From Mycolicibacterium porcinum (GTDB lineage: Bacteria; Actinomycetota; Actinomycetes; Mycobacteriales; Mycobacteriaceae): a DNA stretch of 64,000 nucleotides. Below, piece after piece: positions 62,109-64,000 of the stretch; within the stretch, counting starts at the first letter, position 1, and each line of letters opens with the position of its first letter. The translations under genes were made by a program, and so were the position numbers. The notes beneath the pieces are model-generated. The model saw only the letters and a list, made by a program, of their open reading frames with translations. It did not search any database and was not told where the DNA came from. The stretch spans positions 1 through 64,000 of the forward strand of contig MVIG01000018.1 in NCBI GenBank assembly GCA_002086835.1. The letters run 5' to 3'.

Positions 62109-62155
62109 TCGGGCATCGCCCGAATGCCAACCCCTCGGCCATACTGGAGAGCATC

Positions 62156-62938
62156 ATGACGTCACTGAACACGTTGCGCCTCACCGTCATTCAGGAGGCA
62201 CCCGAGCCACGGGATCTGGCAGCCAACTTTTCCCGGGTCAGCGAGGTCATTTTCGCCGCGCACGACGCAGACCTGGTCGTCTTCCCCGAGCTCTTTCTCT
62301 CGGGGTACCAGACGACCGCGCTCGACGAGATCGCATTGCTAGTTGACGATCCGAGGATCGCCGGGCTGGCCGACTGTTGCCGCTCGGCTGGAACCGCCCT
62401 GCTGGCCGGATTCGTCGAACGTGCCCCTGGTGGCTTCTTCGATGCCTATCTGGCCATCGACCGAGACGGCACCATCAGGAACGCCATTCGCAAAACGCAC
62501 CTTTTCGGGACCGAACGCGAGGCCTTCCTCAGCGGTGATGCGCTCGAACCGGTCACCCTCTGCGACACCAGGGTTGGCGTCCTGAACTGCTTCGAACTCG
62601 AGTTCCCCGAGGTGTCTCGCACACTCGTCCTGCGCGGCGCCGCCCTTCTCGTCGCAGGGTCGGCCAACATGCACCCCTACGAGCGCGATCATGTCATCGC
62701 CGGCAGCTCTCGCGCGCTGGAGAACCGCCTCCCGGTGGCATACGCGAACCGGGTGGGAAGCGAGTCGGGGCACAGCTTCTGCGGTTCGAGCCGGATCATC
62801 GACCGGGACGGCTCTGTGCTGGCATCACTCGACTCCGTCGAGACCGGCAGCCTGACTGCCGAGGTGGAGGTCGGATTGCGCAGCGACGGCGTGGTCGACA
62901 TGGTCGGTCAGCGTCGCCCCGAACTGTATGAACCGTAG
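62156..62938 (+). CDS. carbon-nitrogen hydrolase (nitrilase superfamily)
   Basis: A 260-residue amidase-type enzyme. The Glu-Lys-Cys triad is visible in VVFPELFLSGYQT, IRKTHLFGTERE and GVLNCFELEFPE. The later strand VAYANRVGSESGHSFCGSSR is typical of the aliphatic amidase / N-carbamoylputrescine amidase branch. It hydrolyses a C-N bond to acid and ammonia. Next to an arginase/agmatinase-type enzyme and an APC transporter, a guanidino or polyamine-derived amide is a reasonable but unproven substrate. It is divergent from the transporter. Confidence 0.9.
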   Translation: MTSLNTLRLTVIQEAPEPRDLAANFSRVSEVIFAAHDADLVVFPELFLSGYQTTALDEIALLVDDPRIAGLADCCRSAGTALLAGFVERAPGGFFDAYLAIDRDGTIRNAIRKTHLFGTEREAFLSGDALEPVTLCDTRVGVLNCFELEFPEVSRTLVLRGAALLVAGSANMHPYERDHVIAGSSRALENRLPVAYANRVGSESGHSFCGSSRIIDRDGSVLASLDSVETGSLTAEVEVGLRSDGVVDMVGQRRPELYEP

Positions 62939-62956
62939 GAGCCGGCGGCACAAATA

Positions 62957-62996
62957 CGGGTGCGGGCCCGGGCTTGCTCGCCCGGACCCGCACCCG
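62957..62996. terminator. bidirectional terminator between convergent genes
   Basis: A 17-base stem (CGGGTGCGGGCCCGGGC, 62957-62973) pairs with 62980-62996 with one mismatch, around the loop TTGCTC. It sits between the convergent amidase and ureohydrolase genes, so it can stop transcription from both sides. Confidence 0.85.
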
Positions 62997-63009
62997 CCCA
63001 CCTGATCTC

Positions 63010-63999
63010 TCAGCCGACCCTCACCGGCGTGCGGGGCGACCCCGCGTGGAAGGCGAGTGCCTCCAGCACGACACGAGCAGCGATCAGCTGAGTCCGGGTC
63101 GAATGATCGTGCGCCGGAAGTGCTTCGGCGACATCGACGCCGATCAGTCCGGCCGGCGAGATACCGCGGGTGATCTCCAGTGCCTCGCGCATGGTCATTC
63201 CACCCGGCGTCGGTGCGCAGGTCCCGGGCGCGTAGGCGGCGTCGAGCGAATCGACGTCGAACGTCAGGTAGAAGCCCTCGTCGCCGATCCGCTCAAGAAT
63301 CTGGTCGACCACCCACGCAGCACCGTGCTCCCAGATATCCTCCAGCCAGATGACCCGGATGCCGTGGCCGCGGCAGTACTTCAACTCCGTCTTCGGGTTC
63401 ATCCATCCGCTGATCCCGACCAGCACGATCTTCGACGGGTCATAGCCGTTGTCGACGGCGCGGGTGATGGTGCAGCAGTGGTTCAGCTCCTCGCCCCCGA
63501 CGTTCGGTGCGGCATCGAGGTGCGTGTCGAACTGCACCCAGCCCGGGCTCGTACCCGGTCGCTTGGCGGCCTTGCCGACCGGAATGCTCACCGAATGGTC
63601 ACCACCGAACACCACGGGAATGGCTCCGCCCGCGACGATCTCGGCAATATCGGCCTCTACCCGCTCGAAGGTCTTCACGGTGTTGCCGAGAGCGACCTTG
63701 CAGTCGCCACCGTCGGCGAGCGGAAGGTGCGCGAACAGGTCGAAATCGTAGGTCGCCTGGAAGTTCGTGAACTGCACCGAGGTCTCTCGGATCGCGCGAG
63801 GACCGTAGTTCGCCCCGCTCCTGCTGATCGTTGTCGCATCGAACGGAAATCCGTAAATCACCGCCTTGGTGCCGGACGCCCTGATCACTTCGCGGTCGAG
63901 TTCGATGCTCGGCACACCCATAAAGGTCCCGCCGTGTCCTCCATGCAGGAGCCCGCTCCACATCGTCTCGTCGAATGAGCCCGCGGTCACTTCAGTCAT
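63010..63999 (-). CDS. arginase/agmatinase-family ureohydrolase
   Basis: A 329-residue binuclear-metal ureohydrolase. Metal-binding motifs are VVFGGDHSVSIPVG, VQFDTHLDAAPN (usually DAHxD) and YLTFDVDSLDAAYAPGTCAP (usually SxDxDxxDP). All expected His and Asp ligands are kept, although Thr replaces Ala in DTHLD and Ala replaces Pro after the last Asp. It removes urea or a related group from a guanidino compound; agmatine, guanidinobutyrate, guanidinopropionate or guanidine are alternatives. The gene is complete, its ATG being one base from the window end. Confidence 0.9.
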   Translation of the reverse strand: MTEVTAGSFDETMWSGLLHGGHGGTFMGVPSIELDREVIRASGTKAVIYGFPFDATTISRSGANYGPRAIRETSVQFTNFQATYDFDLFAHLPLADGGDCKVALGNTVKTFERVEADIAEIVAGGAIPVVFGGDHSVSIPVGKAAKRPGTSPGWVQFDTHLDAAPNVGGEELNHCCTITRAVDNGYDPSKIVLVGISGWMNPKTELKYCRGHGIRVIWLEDIWEHGAAWVVDQILERIGDEGFYLTFDVDSLDAAYAPGTCAPTPGGMTMREALEITRGISPAGLIGVDVAEALPAHDHSTRTQLIAARVVLEALAFHAGSPRTPVRVG

Positions 64000-64000
64000 G

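Noticed and set aside
1-64000. CRISPR arrays, tRNAs, insertion sequences or attachment sites
   Set aside because: No short regularly spaced repeats, cloverleaf-like segments, transposase motifs or flanking direct repeats were found by eye in the short intergenic gaps.

Overview
The window is high-GC actinobacterial DNA. EccA, EccB, EccC, EccD, EccE and MycP homologues, PE/PPE proteins, EspG chaperones and frequent GTG starts identify it as a mycobacterium. A rapid-growing Mycolicibacterium-type organism is my inference; species cannot be read from the sequence. No gene-free stretch exceeds 300 bases, and I saw no tRNA, rRNA, CRISPR array or insertion sequence.

Layout. (1) 1-8646 is ordinary chromosome: two methyltransferases, an AraC regulator, a cation/proton antiporter, a carotenoid oxygenase with a divergent PadR regulator, a second PadR regulator with a membrane protein, and glycerol kinase. 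(2) 8653-21060 is the accessory and substrate half of a type VII secretion (ESX) locus. It holds an EspI-like ATPase and EccA on the minus strand. On the plus strand are EspD/H-like, YbaB-like, EspC-like and EspA/B-like proteins, PE, PPE, EspG and an EsxD/EsxC-like pair. A second EspG, a ketoacyl-synthase-III-like protein and two further probable substrates follow. (3) 21065-40780 is one minus-strand run, probably a single long operon. In transcription order it is YbaB-like, WXG-like, a 5014-residue modular toxin, two small proteins, a multidomain immunity-like protein, a toxin N-terminal domain without any effector, and a second YbaB-like/WXG-like pair. (4) 41036-54239 is the secretion core: a second EspI-like ATPase, MycP, EccD, EccC, a second EccD, EccB and EccE. 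(5) 54255-58290 holds a DUF5336 protein, an acyltransferase, a glutamate-cysteine-ligase-like enzyme and a methyltransferase. (6) 58407-63999 looks like an acquired catabolic block: polyprenyl synthetase, LacI regulator, APC transporter, nitrilase-family amidase and arginase/agmatinase-family ureohydrolase.

How it may work (inference). EccB, EccC, EccE and two EccD paralogues form the membrane channel, with MycP and EccA as protease and recycling ATPase. EspG proteins chaperone the substrates. The same machine would export the giant toxin through its CpnT-like N-terminal domain together with its WXG partner, while the downstream 518-residue protein and the two small ORFs protect the producer. 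The EsxC/EsxD-like pair, unsplit eccC, espG and MinD-like genes recall M. tuberculosis ESX-2 more than ESX-1. The two eccD genes, the ketoacyl-synthase-like gene and the toxin cassette do not fit any of the five classical loci.
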